Notes: generated by a model from the sequence alone, not told the origin. Positions 35,842-44,933 are shown, counted from the stretch's first letter. The stretch: 64,000 nt of DNA from Devosia sp. LC5 (GCF_000735585.1 NZ_JNNO01000009.1:1-64000), one strand, 5' to 3'. Program-made: numbers and translations.

Positions 35842-36927
35842 TCAGCCGGCGTGATAGGCTCTTCCATCCGCGCCAAAAATATGGGTCGCCGCCCCGTCCG
35901 GTCGCAGCGACACGTCCATGCCCGGCTCCAGCAGGCTGTTGCCGGCATCCTCGGCCACCACCAGCGAACCATCGCCCAGCCGCACATGCACCAGCGTCCG
36001 GTCGCCCAGCCGCTCGACGATATCGATCTTGCCTGTGAGGCTCCCCGACCCATCCGCCGCCACCCGCAAGGCATCCGGCCGCACGCCCAGAGTCAGCCCT
36101 TCCGGCCCCGGCAGCGCGCCAAACGCAATGCCCGTGTCGATCACCGAACCACCCGCGGTTACCGCCGCCCTGCCGCCCTTGTCGGCAATGGCGGTCACGG
36201 CCAGAAAGTTCATCGACGGCGAGCCGACAAACGCCGCCACAAACCGCGATGCGGGCCGCGAATAGACCTCCATCGGCGTGCCGATCTGCTCGATCCTGCG
36301 ATTGTTCATCACCACGATCCGGCTCGCCAGCGTCATGGCTTCGGTCTGGTCATGGGTGACGAAAATCATCGTCGCCTTGATGCGATTATGCAGTTGCGCC
36401 AGCTCCACCCGCGTCCGCACGCGTAAGCCCGCATCGAGGTTTGACAGCGGCTCATCGAGTAAAAATGCCTCTGGCTCCCGCACAATGGCCCGCCCGATCG
36501 CCACGCGCTGCCGCTGCCCACCCGAAAGCTGCGCCGGCCGCCGTTCCAGCAGCGGCACGATTTCGAGCATTCGCGCCGCATCCTCCACCCGGCGGGTGAT
36601 TTCCGCCTTGTCGGTGCCGATATTCTGCAGCCCGAAGCTCATATTGGCCCGCACCGTCATGTGCGGATAGAGCGCGTAATTCTGGAACACCATGGCCACG
36701 CCGCGCTGGTTGGGTGGCAATTGGTCGACCCGGCGGTCCCCGATATGGATCTCGCCTTCATTGACCGCCTCAAGCCCGGCAATCATGCGCAGCAGCGTCG
36801 ATTTCCCGCAGCCCGATGGCCCCAGAAACACGATGAACTCGCCCGATTTGATGTGCATCGACACCTTCTCGAGCACACTCACCGCGCCATAGGACTTGCT
36901 GACCTCGTTCAGCACGATATCGGCCAT
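35842..36927 (-). CDS. Sugar ABC importer ATP-binding protein (MalK/UgpC type)
   Basis: Cytoplasmic ATPase, 361 aa. It has Walker [11 protein letters not shown]-loop [12 protein letters not shown], signature [39 protein letters not shown] and a C-terminal OB/TOBE domain (LTLGVRPDALRVAADG). The ATG at 36927 is preceded by aggaggaa; the longer frame adds a tail that is not homologous. It lies upstream of the binding-protein gene, unlike the other operons here where the ATPase gene is last. A 361-base repeat-filled gap separates it from the GH2 gene. Confidence 0.94.
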   Translation of the reverse strand: MADIVLNEVSKSYGAVSVLEKVSMHIKSGEFIVFLGPSGCGKSTLLRMIAGLEAVNEGEIHIGDRRVDQLPPNQRGVAMVFQNYALYPHMTVRANMSFGLQNIGTDKAEITRRVEDAARMLEIVPLLERRPAQLSGGQRQRVAIGRAIVREPEAFLLDEPLSNLDAGLRVRTRVELAQLHNRIKATMIFVTHDQTEAMTLASRIVVMNNRRIEQIGTPMEVYSRPASRFVAAFVGSPSMNFLAVTAIADKGGRAAVTAGGSVIDTGIAFGALPGPEGLTLGVRPDALRVAADGSGSLTGKIDIVERLGDRTLVHVRLGDGSLVVAEDAGNSLLEPGMDVSLRPDGAATHIFGADGRAYHAG

Positions 36928-37003
36928 GTCATTCCTCCTCCTTGTGGCTGGCGCGGCATATTCACCGTCTTCCAACCTGTGCCGGTTTCCCGGCTCGTTC
37001 ATT

Positions 37004-37118
37004 CCCCTCCCCCTTGAGGGGAGGGGTTAGGGGTGGGGGTGCTGCGACCTCCAAACGCTCGGCGCTGCCGGAAACCCCAGCACCCCCACCCTCGATCGCT
37101 CCCCTCAAGGGAGAGGGA
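37004..37118. repeat. Palindromic repeat unit (family A-like, diverged)
   Basis: Inner arms GGGTGGGGGTGCTG (37031-37044) and CAGCACCCCCACCC (37078-37091) are perfectly complementary. Outer arms are the CCCCTCCCCCTTGAGGGGAG type with a complement at about 37099-37118. Confidence 0.8.
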
Positions 37119-37149
37119 GGCCCGACTGCCGGGCTCTTTCTTCCCCTCG

Positions 37150-37274
37150 CCCCTTGTGGGAGAGGGACAGGATTTTTGCGTTCAGCAAAAATCCAGGGTG
37201 AGGGGTTCTCTCCTCCGCAGCGGCGCTAGTGCCCCCTCATCCGCCCCTAACGGGGCACCTTCTCCCACAAGGGG
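37150..37274. repeat. Second nested palindromic unit between GH2 and ATPase genes
   Basis: Outer arms CCCCTTGTGGGAGA (37150-37163) and TCTCCCACAAGGGG (37261-37274) are perfect complements. Inside are a perfect 10-bp hairpin, GGATTTTTGC-N5-GCAAAAATCC (37170-37194), and GTGCCCC/GGGGCAC (37229-37258). No gene is visible in 36928-37288. Confidence 0.85.
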
Positions 37275-37288
37275 AGAAGGCAAAGTTC

Positions 37289-40066
37289 TCACCCAAAAAC
37301 CCCGCGATCCACCTGCAATTCCCTCGCCGTCTGCACCACGGCGTCGAACAAGGCCGCCGCCACCGGATCGGCCCCCGGCGCTTCCCGCATCAGCCGGAAC
37401 GTGGTCGCGACCACTCCACCCCGGCCCACGCGCTTTTCGCCAATGATCGCCGCGGGCTTATGCACCCAGCCCACCACCATGCCGGCATGCACATTCGAGC
37501 CATATTCCCAGGGCCGGAATCCGGTCAGCAGGTGATGCGGCACCACATCGGAAAAGCTCAGATCAAAAATCGGTCCGCCCGGAATATCGGCAAACGGCCC
37601 ATCGCGCCGCACCCAGGAGAAACCCGCAATCCAGTCCCCGCGCCAGATCGTGCCATCCCGCTCGACAAGGCTGATCCCCGGCAGATGCTGATCGAGACTC
37701 GGCCGGAACTTGCGCCCATCGGCCACGATGCTGCGATGTGGCCGCTCGCCATCGGGCATGTCGGTGCGCAAATTATTGTTGGTCCTGACCGACCCATCGG
37801 CCAGGATCACATAGCGCGCGCCCGCCTTGATGGCTTCGACGTCCTCGCCATCCACCGCATGGCACAGCACGATATCGGCCTCGCCAGCCGGCACCACGCG
37901 ATAGCCCAGCCCCCTGGCATAATCCGCCAGCTTCGCGTCAGCCGCCGCAACGCTGGGCAATTCGCTCGTCCCGCGCGCCGCATAAAGGGCGATATCGCAG
38001 GAATTGCGCGCCAGCACCTGCCCGCCCGCTTCCAGCACGAACTCGATCCGCGCCATCTCATTGGCCGACACCGCCGGCATCGTCAGCTGCGTGTCGATAG
38101 CAAATGTCGAAACCGTCCCAGTCGCCCCCACGGCAGCCGACCCACTCACCGCCCCGCTCCAGCGCAACACCGCGCCCTCGGGAATGCTCAGCCCGCCGGT
38201 CGCCACCTTGATGGCAAAGCTCAGGCTCTCCCCGGCATAGGCCGAATAGCGCGCCGGCCTCGGCACGATGACGATATCGGTATTGATACTGGCAAACACA
38301 TCGTGGAACACGCGCGGATTGCGCTCGATGTCGAGCAGGCCATTGGCCTCCCAATGCACATCGGTGAATTCGGTGATCACATAGCCCATGATCGAGGCAT
38401 GCTCGCGCATGGTCTCGATTTCGTAGCGCAGGTTCATGAACTGGTACCATTGTACCGCCTCGATAAACCCGTCGAACGAGCCGAAGGTCCGGTCCAGATC
38501 CAGCGCCCCAAACCGCTCTTCGATGCCATGCGGCAGCGCCACGCCATCGCCCCAGAGCGAGCCGGTCTCGAACCAGTCCGGCTCGCTCCCGTCCTTGCGG
38601 CGCAGCTTCTTCGGATCAGGCAGCCCCCAGACGCCGAACTCGGAGACGATCAGTGGCTCGTCGCCCCGTCGTTCGGCGTCGCCCAGGGAGGAGAAGGTCC
38701 AATCGGCCCCGGCGGCAAATTGGGCGGTAATATCGTCCCATTCCTGCCGCCGCTCGGGCACCGAACGGTAATAATGGTAGTCGTTGATATCGGTCTTGAC
38801 GTGGAAATTGGGGAAACACGCCGAATTGTCGACCACCAGCCGCGTCGTGTCCTTGGCCTTCAGCCAGTCATAGGTGTCCTTGACCCATTGGCGATGCTCC
38901 CCATTTTCGAGCATGCGCGTGCCCCAATCCTCATTGATGATCGTCCAGGCGATGATCGAGGGATGGTTGCGGTCGCGTTGGAGGATGCCCTCCATGGTGG
39001 CGCGCATCCGCGCCGCCGCCTTAGCGGTGAAATTGGCCACATTGGGAATTTCGGTCCAGATCAGCAGGCCAAAGCGGTCCGCCACATCATAATAGCGCGG
39101 GTCCGGCACCTTGATGTGGCAGCGCAGCAGGTTGAGCCCCAGATGCTTGGCCTTCCTCGCCTGATCCTCGAGGAATTCCAGCGATGGCGGCGTATAGATG
39201 CCATCGGGATAATAGTCCTGGTCGAGCGCCCCGCGCATATAAAGCGGCTCGCCATTGAGCCAGAGCTTGCCGTCCCGCGCCTCGATGCTGCGGAAGCCGA
39301 AACTATGCGTCACTGCATCGGCATCGGCCAATTCGACCGTCAACGTATAAAGATTGGGACTATCCGGCGACCACAGCTTTGGATCAGCCACCGACAGCTT
39401 TGCCGTAATAGCCTCCCCCGCCGCCGCTTCGGTTTCCGCCACCACGGCGCCATCAGCATCCTCGACAACAACCCGAACCGGCAATCCCACAGCAGCCGCC
39501 GTAAAACCGAGATCGACACTGACCGTGCCATCGATCCCCGCTGATATCGCCACGCTCTGCACATGCCGCGCATCCCGCGCTTCCAGCGACACCGGCTGCC
39601 ACAGCCCGCCAATCCGGCCATACCAGCTGATCTTGCCATGCGGCACTTCGCCGAACGGAAAATCGGGATAGGCCCGCTGGTCCGCCGAAGGCATGGTCAC
39701 CCGCACCTCGACCTCGTTCTGCGCCTTCAGCAACTGGCCCGGCAGCACGATTTCAAACGGCAGGAAGGCCCCTTCATGGCTACCGACCTGGGTGCCATTG
39801 AGCAGCACTTCGCAGAAATAGCTCACCGCCCCGAATTTCAGCGCCAGCTCGCCCGCGCCCCAGCCCTCAGGCAGCGTGAAACTGCGTTTGTAGACCGCTC
39901 TCCCGCTGGTATCGACCAGGTCGGAAAATTCGGCCTGCCAGGGCGAGGGCACATGCGCCTCCCGCCATGGCCCGTCCTCGTGCCGGAACTGCCAGACCCC
40001 GTCCAGCGACAGGCTGCGGCGTGCCGCCGGTCGTGTTTGCTCGGCTCTGGCTTGAGCGCGTTCCAT
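37289..40066 (-). CDS. Glycoside hydrolase family 2 enzyme (beta-galactosidase/glucuronidase/mannosidase type)
   Basis: Retaining exo-beta-glycosidase, 925 aa. The N-terminal jelly-roll (from LSLDGVWQFRHEDGPWREAH), an immunoglobulin-like domain and a TIM barrel are in GH2 order. The acid/base Glu is in IIAWTIINEDWG (Glu379) and the nucleophile in PLIVSEFGVWGLP (Glu476). About 350 further residues form accessory beta-domains and a C-terminal region of uncertain role. No signal peptide is present, so it acts in the cytoplasm on imported oligosaccharide. The exact sugar (galactoside, glucuronide or mannoside) cannot be fixed. It is first in the minus-strand ABC set and divergent from a LacI gene. 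Confidence 0.9.
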   Translation of the reverse strand: MERAQARAEQTRPAARRSLSLDGVWQFRHEDGPWREAHVPSPWQAEFSDLVDTSGRAVYKRSFTLPEGWGAGELALKFGAVSYFCEVLLNGTQVGSHEGAFLPFEIVLPGQLLKAQNEVEVRVTMPSADQRAYPDFPFGEVPHGKISWYGRIGGLWQPVSLEARDARHVQSVAISAGIDGTVSVDLGFTAAAVGLPVRVVVEDADGAVVAETEAAAGEAITAKLSVADPKLWSPDSPNLYTLTVELADADAVTHSFGFRSIEARDGKLWLNGEPLYMRGALDQDYYPDGIYTPPSLEFLEDQARKAKHLGLNLLRCHIKVPDPRYYDVADRFGLLIWTEIPNVANFTAKAAARMRATMEGILQRDRNHPSIIAWTIINEDWGTRMLENGEHRQWVKDTYDWLKAKDTTRLVVDNSACFPNFHVKTDINDYHYYRSVPERRQEWDDITAQFAAGADWTFSSLGDAERRGDEPLIVSEFGVWGLPDPKKLRRKDGSEPDWFETGSLWGDGVALPHGIEERFGALDLDRTFGSFDGFIEAVQWYQFMNLRYEIETMREHASIMGYVITEFTDVHWEANGLLDIERNPRVFHDVFASINTDIVIVPRPARYSAYAGESLSFAIKVATGGLSIPEGAVLRWSGAVSGSAAVGATGTVSTFAIDTQLTMPAVSANEMARIEFVLEAGGQVLARNSCDIALYAARGTSELPSVAAADAKLADYARGLGYRVVPAGEADIVLCHAVDGEDVEAIKAGARYVILADGSVRTNNNLRTDMPDGERPHRSIVADGRKFRPSLDQHLPGISLVERDGTIWRGDWIAGFSWVRRDGPFADIPGGPIFDLSFSDVVPHHLLTGFRPWEYGSNVHAGMVVGWVHKPAAIIGEKRVGRGGVVATTFRLMREAPGADPVAAALFDAVVQTARELQVDRGVFG

Positions 40067-40165
40067 CCTCATCCCTCGAAGTATTAGTTATATTATTATC
40101 ACCTTATGTTTGATCCGCCGCGCTGGCAAGGGGGACGATTTGCGCTTTCGGCGCTAACGCTCCGC

Positions 40166-40180
40166 TAGCCTATTCGGCTA
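40166..40180. promoter_or_regulatory. Palindrome in the GH2 / LacI divergent region
   Basis: TAGCC-TATTC-GGCTA has perfect 5-base arms and is close to the LacI start. GCGC-TTTCG-GCGC (40142-40154) is a second small dyad nearby. These are candidate operators. Confidence 0.35.
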
Positions 40181-40201
40181 AAAGGCTATGAAATATCGGA
40201 T

Positions 40202-41245
40202 GTGAAGCGAGGGCGGTCAGTCTTGGAAAAACGCGCAACCATGGTTGATGTGGCCGAACTGGCCGGCGTATCGCAGGCCACAGTGTCCCTGGTGCTCAAC
40301 GGCGTCACCAATGCCCGCATTTCCAAGGCCACCCGCCGCCGCGTGCTCGACGCCGCCGAAACCCTGAACTATCGCCGCGGCAAGACCCATCCCGTCCCCG
40401 AAGGCCGCCAGCGCGTCATTGGCCTCATCATCGATGAAGTCTCCACCACCCCCTTCGCCCCGCCCTTCATCGTGGGCGCCCGCGATGAAGCCGCGCTGCA
40501 GGACGTCACCGTCGCCACCTTCTGCACCCGCTCCGATCCGGCCTTGGAACAGGCAGCCATCGACCTGCTGGTCTCGCAGAAAACCATCGGCATTCTCTAT
40601 GCCTCGCTGATTACCCGCCAGGTCAGCGTGCCCGACAGTTTCGCTGAACTACCCCTGGTCCTGCTCAATTGCTACGAGCGCAAACTGCGCTATCCCTCGG
40701 TGGTCCCGGGCGACCTGGTGGGCGGCTTCACAGCGGCCGAAGCCCTGCTCAAGGCCGGCCACCGCCGCATCGCACACCTGGCCGGCGAAGCCATTCTTGA
40801 GGCCTCGGTCGATCGCGAAAAAGGCTTCCGCCAGGCCATGGACAAATGGGGCATTCCCCAGCAAGACCAGCTGGTCACCCTGGGCGGCTGGACCATCCGC
40901 GCTGGCCGCGAACGCGCCCTGGAACTGCTCTCCCAGCCCAATCCACCCACCGCCATTTTCTGCTTCAACGACCGCATGGCCATCGGCTGCTACGAAGCCG
41001 CCCGCACCCTGGGCATGCGCGTGCCGCAGGACATCTCCATCATCGGCTTCGACGACGAAGACCTCTCCGCCTATCTCGATCCGCGCCTCTCCACCATGGT
41101 CCTGCCGCACGACGAAATGGCCCGCTGGGCCGTCGGCCAATTGCTCGACGGCTACCAGGCCGCCGACCAGGACGAGCGCCTGCAAAAGATCAAGATCGAA
41201 TGTGAGTTTATAGAGCGAGAATCCATCGCCCCGCCAAGGGGTTAG
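40202..41245 (+). CDS. LacI-family transcriptional regulator of the GH2/ABC operon
   Basis: Repressor, 347 aa. The HTH is MVDVAELAGVSQATVSLVLN and the effector domain runs from about 75 to 335. The start is uncertain: GTG at 40202, TTG at 40223 or ATG at 40241 would all keep the HTH. It is divergent from the GH2 gene 135 bases away and is the likely local regulator. It is clearly paralogous to the LacI at 41472-42557: both share VLLNCY, PTAIFC(F/Q)NDR(M/T)AIGCYEA and a closing DDE..S..L.PRL.T..LPH.EM..W pattern, so they may bind similar ligands. Confidence 0.92.
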   Translation: MKRGRSVLEKRATMVDVAELAGVSQATVSLVLNGVTNARISKATRRRVLDAAETLNYRRGKTHPVPEGRQRVIGLIIDEVSTTPFAPPFIVGARDEAALQDVTVATFCTRSDPALEQAAIDLLVSQKTIGILYASLITRQVSVPDSFAELPLVLLNCYERKLRYPSVVPGDLVGGFTAAEALLKAGHRRIAHLAGEAILEASVDREKGFRQAMDKWGIPQQDQLVTLGGWTIRAGRERALELLSQPNPPTAIFCFNDRMAIGCYEAARTLGMRVPQDISIIGFDDEDLSAYLDPRLSTMVLPHDEMARWAVGQLLDGYQAADQDERLQKIKIECEFIERESIAPPRG

Positions 41246-41294
41246 GCGCAGGAACCTCACTACCCGCCATGCTATTCCCGCGAAAGCGGCCTCA

Positions 41295-41447
41295 CCTCGC
41301 CCCTCAGGGGAGAGGTCGACGGCGAAGCCGGCGGGTGAGGGGTGCGATGCAGCAAAATGGGTGGTGTGGAAGCATGACACCCCTCACCCAGCTCGGCCAG
41401 GGTCGCTTCGCTCCCGGCGCCGCTACCCTCTCCCCTGAGGGGCGAGG
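41295..41447. repeat. Long palindromic repeat, family A, copy 4 (expanded)
   Basis: Same outer and inner arms as copies 1-3, but about 30 extra bases are inserted in the right half. It lies between two convergent LacI genes, filling the 226-base gap. Confidence 0.88.
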
Positions 41448-41471
41448 GGCACCGGCTTCGGTGCATGCCCC

Positions 41472-42557
41472 CTACCCCTTCGGCCCCGCCACCGAATCCC
41501 GCTCCACCAGCGGACATTCGAGCTTGGTCAGCGGATATCGCCCCGCTCCCTGCCCCGCCAGTTCATCGATCTGCTCGACAATCCATTGCCCCATCGCCCG
41601 ATGCGGCAGGATGGACGTGGTCAGCCGCGGATGCAGATGCCGCGAGATTTCCTCGTCGTCATAGCCGATCACCGACATGTCCCGCGGAATGTCGAGCCCG
41701 GCTTCCTTGAGTGCCTCATAGCACCCGATAGCCGTCCGATCATTCTGACAAAAAATCGCCGTCGGCGGCTCGGCCAGAGCCAGCAGCTTCCGCGTCGCCG
41801 CATAGCCCGCGCTGGCCGACCAATCGCCCTCCACCACCAGCGCCGCATCGAACGGAATATCGGCCGTCGCCAGCGCCCGGCGATAGCCCTTGAGCCGGTC
41901 CTGCGCCGCCTCCATCCAGATTTCTCCGGTTATGGTGGCGATGCGCCTGTGCCCATGCTCGATCAGGTGCCGCGTGCTGCGCTGTCCACCGGCAATCTCG
42001 CTGGGCACCACTGCAGGGTGCGACTGCCCCCCGGTATAGCAATTGAGCAGGAACACCGGGATGTCGAGCCCCAGCAGCGCCGGATTGAGCTCCACCTCGC
42101 GGGTGAAAATCGTCATATAGACCAGCGCCGACACACCCTGTTCGACAAAGGCCTGCACCAGCCCCGCCTCGGTTTCCGCGTCATTAAAACTCTGCGACAC
42201 CAGCACCATGTCGCCCCTGGTCCGCGCCGCTATGCTGACGCCCTCAATGGCAATCGCCGCCTCGGGGCTGGTCGCCAGCTGGTCGGCGATGAACCCGATC
42301 CTTCGCCCGCCGCCAGCCGCCCGCGCCTGCCGCCCATTGGACCCCGAGGCATAACCCAGCCGCCGCGCCGCCTCGAACACCCGCTCTCGCGTCTCGGCCG
42401 ATAATTTTATCCCCGGGGCATGATTGAGCACGAATGATACCGTGGCCTGCGAACATCCCGCTTCGCGCGCCACATCGGGCATGGTCACGCGCCGCGATTG
42501 CCCCCGCCGCGCCCGCACCACGCCGGCAGCACTCCCATCATCGGTTTGCCTTGTCAT
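41472..42557 (-). CDS. LacI-family transcriptional regulator
   Basis: Repressor, 361 aa. The HTH reads VTMPDVAREAGCSQATVSFV after a 24-residue basic tail (VRARRGQSRR), with hinge RRLGYASGSNG. The effector domain has IPVFLLNCYTGG and PPTAIFCQNDRTAIGCYEAL. The ATG at 42557 (MTRQTDDGS) is chosen; the frame is open 42 bases further. It is paralogous to, and convergent with, the LacI gene at 40202. An 11-base direct repeat lies about 30 bases upstream of its start. No transporter is divergent from it, so it probably acts at a distance or on the neighbouring GH2/ABC set. Confidence 0.92.
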   Translation of the reverse strand: MTRQTDDGSAAGVVRARRGQSRRVTMPDVAREAGCSQATVSFVLNHAPGIKLSAETRERVFEAARRLGYASGSNGRQARAAGGGRRIGFIADQLATSPEAAIAIEGVSIAARTRGDMVLVSQSFNDAETEAGLVQAFVEQGVSALVYMTIFTREVELNPALLGLDIPVFLLNCYTGGQSHPAVVPSEIAGGQRSTRHLIEHGHRRIATITGEIWMEAAQDRLKGYRRALATADIPFDAALVVEGDWSASAGYAATRKLLALAEPPTAIFCQNDRTAIGCYEALKEAGLDIPRDMSVIGYDDEEISRHLHPRLTTSILPHRAMGQWIVEQIDELAGQGAGRYPLTKLECPLVERDSVAGPKG

Positions 42558-42588
42558 ACAAGTTGGCCCCAGACCCCTGCTCGTTGCT

Positions 42589-42612
42589 AATACTATCAAT
42601 AAATATTATCAA
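42589..42612 (-). promoter_or_regulatory. AT-rich direct repeat upstream of the second LacI gene
   Basis: On the minus strand TTGATAATATT and TTGATAGTATT (one mismatch) are separated by two bases. It is likely part of the promoter or a binding site. A related TGATAATAATAT is found upstream of the GH2 gene at about 40087-40100. Confidence 0.35.
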
Positions 42613-42644
42613 GTATAAGCACTTTTCGCCCGCACCGCCATAGA

Positions 42645-42672
42645 CCGGCCCGCACCCAAAGGCGCGGGCCGG
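42645..42672 (-). terminator. Strong hairpin after the ABC exporter gene
   Basis: CCGGCCCGC and GCGGGCCGG form a perfect 9-bp stem with a 10-base loop, beginning 7 bases after the exporter's stop codon. There is no T-run, so it is a transcript-end hairpin rather than a textbook intrinsic terminator. Confidence 0.6.
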
Positions 42673-42678
42673 ATCGCG

Positions 42679-44529
42679 CTAGATGCTGGCCTGCACCCTA
42701 TGCAGCCCCGCATAAAGCCCATCGGCCGCCATCAGCGCCTCATGCGTCCCCTCTTCGCCAATGCCATCCTCGGTCAGCACCAGGATGCGATCCGCATTGC
42801 GCACTGTGGACAGGCGATGGGCGATGACGATCGTGGTCCGCCCCCTTGTCAGTTCGAGCAAAGCCTGCTGCACTGCCCGCTCGCTTTCATTGTCGAGCGC
42901 ACTGGTCGCCTCGTCAAAGATCAGCACGGCCGGATTCTTGAGGAATGCCCGTGCGATAGTCAGCCGCTGCTTCTGTCCGCCCGAGAGTTTCACCCCGCGC
43001 TGACCGATATCGGTGTCATAGCCCTGCGGCAGCGCCATGATGAAATCATGCGCATTGGCCGCCTTTGCCGCCGCCACGATCTCCTCGAAGCTGGCATCGG
43101 GCCGCCCATAGCGCAGATTGTCGGTCACCGTGCCGCTGAACAGATAGATGTCCTGCTGCACCACTCCCACATTGCGCCGCAGCGAAGCCATGGTGACATC
43201 CCGCACATCCTTGCCATCGATCAGGATCGCCCCGCCGCTCACCTCATAAAACCGCGGAATCAGGGCACAGAGCGTACTTTTCCCCACGCCGGACGGGCCG
43301 ACCAAAGCCACGAATTCCCCCGGCGCAATGTCGAGCGAGAGATCACTGAGCACATGCGGCCCGCTCTCCTCATAGCGGAAACTGACATCGCGAAAGGCAA
43401 TGGCGCCCACCACATTGTCGAGTTCCACCGCCCCAGGCCGGTCCTCGATATCGGGCGCAACGTCCAATATCTCCATGGCCCGCACGAAGCCGGTATAGCC
43501 CTCCTGCCAGAGCCGCACGAAATTGGCCAGCCGCTGCACCGGATCGACCAAAACCGCCACGCAGAGCAGGAAAGTCAGCATATCCGCCACGCCCAGATCG
43601 GCCGTCAGCACCCGCACCGCACCCACCACGATAACCAGCACCGTCACCAACTGAGCGAAGGTTTCAGTGCCCGCCGAGAAATAGGCCTCGCTGCGATAGC
43701 CCTCCCTTCGGCTGTCCAGAAACCGCTGGTTTTCCGCCTCGAAGCGCCTGGCTTCCATCGCCTCATTGGCGAAGGACTGCACCACCCTGATGCCGCTCAG
43801 GGCATCCTCCACCCGCTCATTGACCGACGCGATCCGCTCTTTGCTCTGCCGCAGGGCGATGTTCATGCGGCGATTGAAATAGAGCGCATAGAATACCGCC
43901 AGCGGCGTCAGTGCGGCGATCAATCCGGCCAGCACCGGATCGATGAAGAACAGGATGACCATGGCGCCGCCAAATTTGAGCAGCGCAATGGAAATATCCT
44001 CCGGCCCATGGTGAAACAGCTCGCCCAGCCACAGTGAGTCATTGCTGATCCGGCTCATCAATTGCCCGACACGTTGCCGGTCGTAGAAGCTGAACGACAG
44101 CTTCTGGCAATGCTCGAACAATTGCTTGCGCACCGACGCCTCGATCTTGGCGCCCATCATGTGACCCTGATAGTCCACGAAAAAGATCGCCAATACCTGG
44201 ATAGCCAGCACCCCCAGCATCAAGCCGCCCATGGCGTAGATCTGCCCGATTGCCTCGGGCACCCGGGGCAATTCGATCAGCTGTTTGGTGACGTAATTGG
44301 CGCAGAGCGGCAGGAACAATGCCGTCGCCGCGACCAAGAGGGCACAGACGAGATCAGCCGCCAGCAGCGGCAGATGCGGCCGGTAGTAGGAGAGAAATTT
44401 CCGCACATAGGCCCAGCGCTCGCCCCCGCTGCTCTGCGGTTGCGGCAAAAACCCGGCGACGAATTGCTTTAGAGAATGGCTACGGCGTGGCTTTGCATGC
44501 GCCCTCGCCCGTGGAAATCGGATCTGCAT
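42679..44529 (-). CDS. ABC exporter, fused membrane and ATP-binding domains (MsbA/lipid A exporter type)
   Basis: Homodimeric inner-membrane exporter, 616 aa. A roughly 40-residue basic tail precedes six transmembrane helices (about 50-345; e.g. LLAADLVCALLVAATALFLP). The ATP-binding domain (about 370-610) has Walker A VGPSGVGKSTLCALIPRF, Q-loop VQQDIYLFSGTV, signature KLSGGQKQRLTIARA, Walker B VLIFDEATSALD and H-loop VIAHRLSTV. The substrate may be lipid, glycolipid or drug; neighbours give no clue. The chosen ATG has only a weak site, and a 34-codon frame with a strong ribosome site overlaps this start out of frame. Confidence 0.92.
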   Translation of the reverse strand: MQIRFPRARAHAKPRRSHSLKQFVAGFLPQPQSSGGERWAYVRKFLSYYRPHLPLLAADLVCALLVAATALFLPLCANYVTKQLIELPRVPEAIGQIYAMGGLMLGVLAIQVLAIFFVDYQGHMMGAKIEASVRKQLFEHCQKLSFSFYDRQRVGQLMSRISNDSLWLGELFHHGPEDISIALLKFGGAMVILFFIDPVLAGLIAALTPLAVFYALYFNRRMNIALRQSKERIASVNERVEDALSGIRVVQSFANEAMEARRFEAENQRFLDSRREGYRSEAYFSAGTETFAQLVTVLVIVVGAVRVLTADLGVADMLTFLLCVAVLVDPVQRLANFVRLWQEGYTGFVRAMEILDVAPDIEDRPGAVELDNVVGAIAFRDVSFRYEESGPHVLSDLSLDIAPGEFVALVGPSGVGKSTLCALIPRFYEVSGGAILIDGKDVRDVTMASLRRNVGVVQQDIYLFSGTVTDNLRYGRPDASFEEIVAAAKAANAHDFIMALPQGYDTDIGQRGVKLSGGQKQRLTIARAFLKNPAVLIFDEATSALDNESERAVQQALLELTRGRTTIVIAHRLSTVRNADRILVLTEDGIGEEGTHEALMAADGLYAGLHRVQASI

Positions 44530-44584
44530 AACGCTTCATGTCCTGTTGAACTTTTCCTTTCTGATTGGACATGGCGGCTTTCAT
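44480..44584 (-). CDS. Possible 34-residue leader ORF overlapping the exporter start
   Basis: ATG at 44584, preceded by aggaga 5 bases upstream, opens MKAAMSNQKGKVQQDMKRYA and continues 14 more residues to a TAG at 44480, overlapping the exporter start by 50 bases in another frame. No homologue is recognised. It could be a translational leader, a genuine small protein, or chance; the ribosome site is its only support. Confidence 0.3.
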   Translation of the reverse strand: MKAAMSNQKGKVQQDMKRYADPISTGEGACKATP

Positions 44585-44933
44585 TTCGTTCTCCTGACAC
44601 GGGCTTGATAAGCGGCGCGACTATGCCGCGATCCGCCGGCGCAAACAAGTATAGCGCCCTCGATTATGCGACAATTTAACTCAGGCCATCTGCCGCTGAA
44701 GTGGAATTTTTCCGAGCGTTCACAGCGCCCTAGATCCGTCTGGCTTGTCAGTAAATTAACCTAAAGGCGGCATGTTTTGCCTGACGACATGACCCATCCA
44801 GCCAGAACGGCTGATGCCCTGCCAGGAGGCCACTGCCTTGATCGCATTCGCGCGCGCTGCGCCTTAGCCGGACCCTTGCCGGCTCCCCAAGCCGGTCGCT
44901 TCTCACTTCCGTTCCCATCAGAGTTCACATTTC

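Noticed and set aside
37004..37274. CRISPR-like repeats
   Set aside because: The repeats are palindromic, differ from each other and have no regular spacers; no cas genes are present.
9424..41447. Insertion sequences carrying the dispersed repeats
   Set aside because: No transposase frame is found in or beside any copy, and no clear target duplications can be seen by eye.
8376..42557. Genomic island or integrated element
   Set aside because: No integrase, tRNA end, attachment repeats or base-composition break is apparent; sugar operons of this sort are ordinary chromosomal content.
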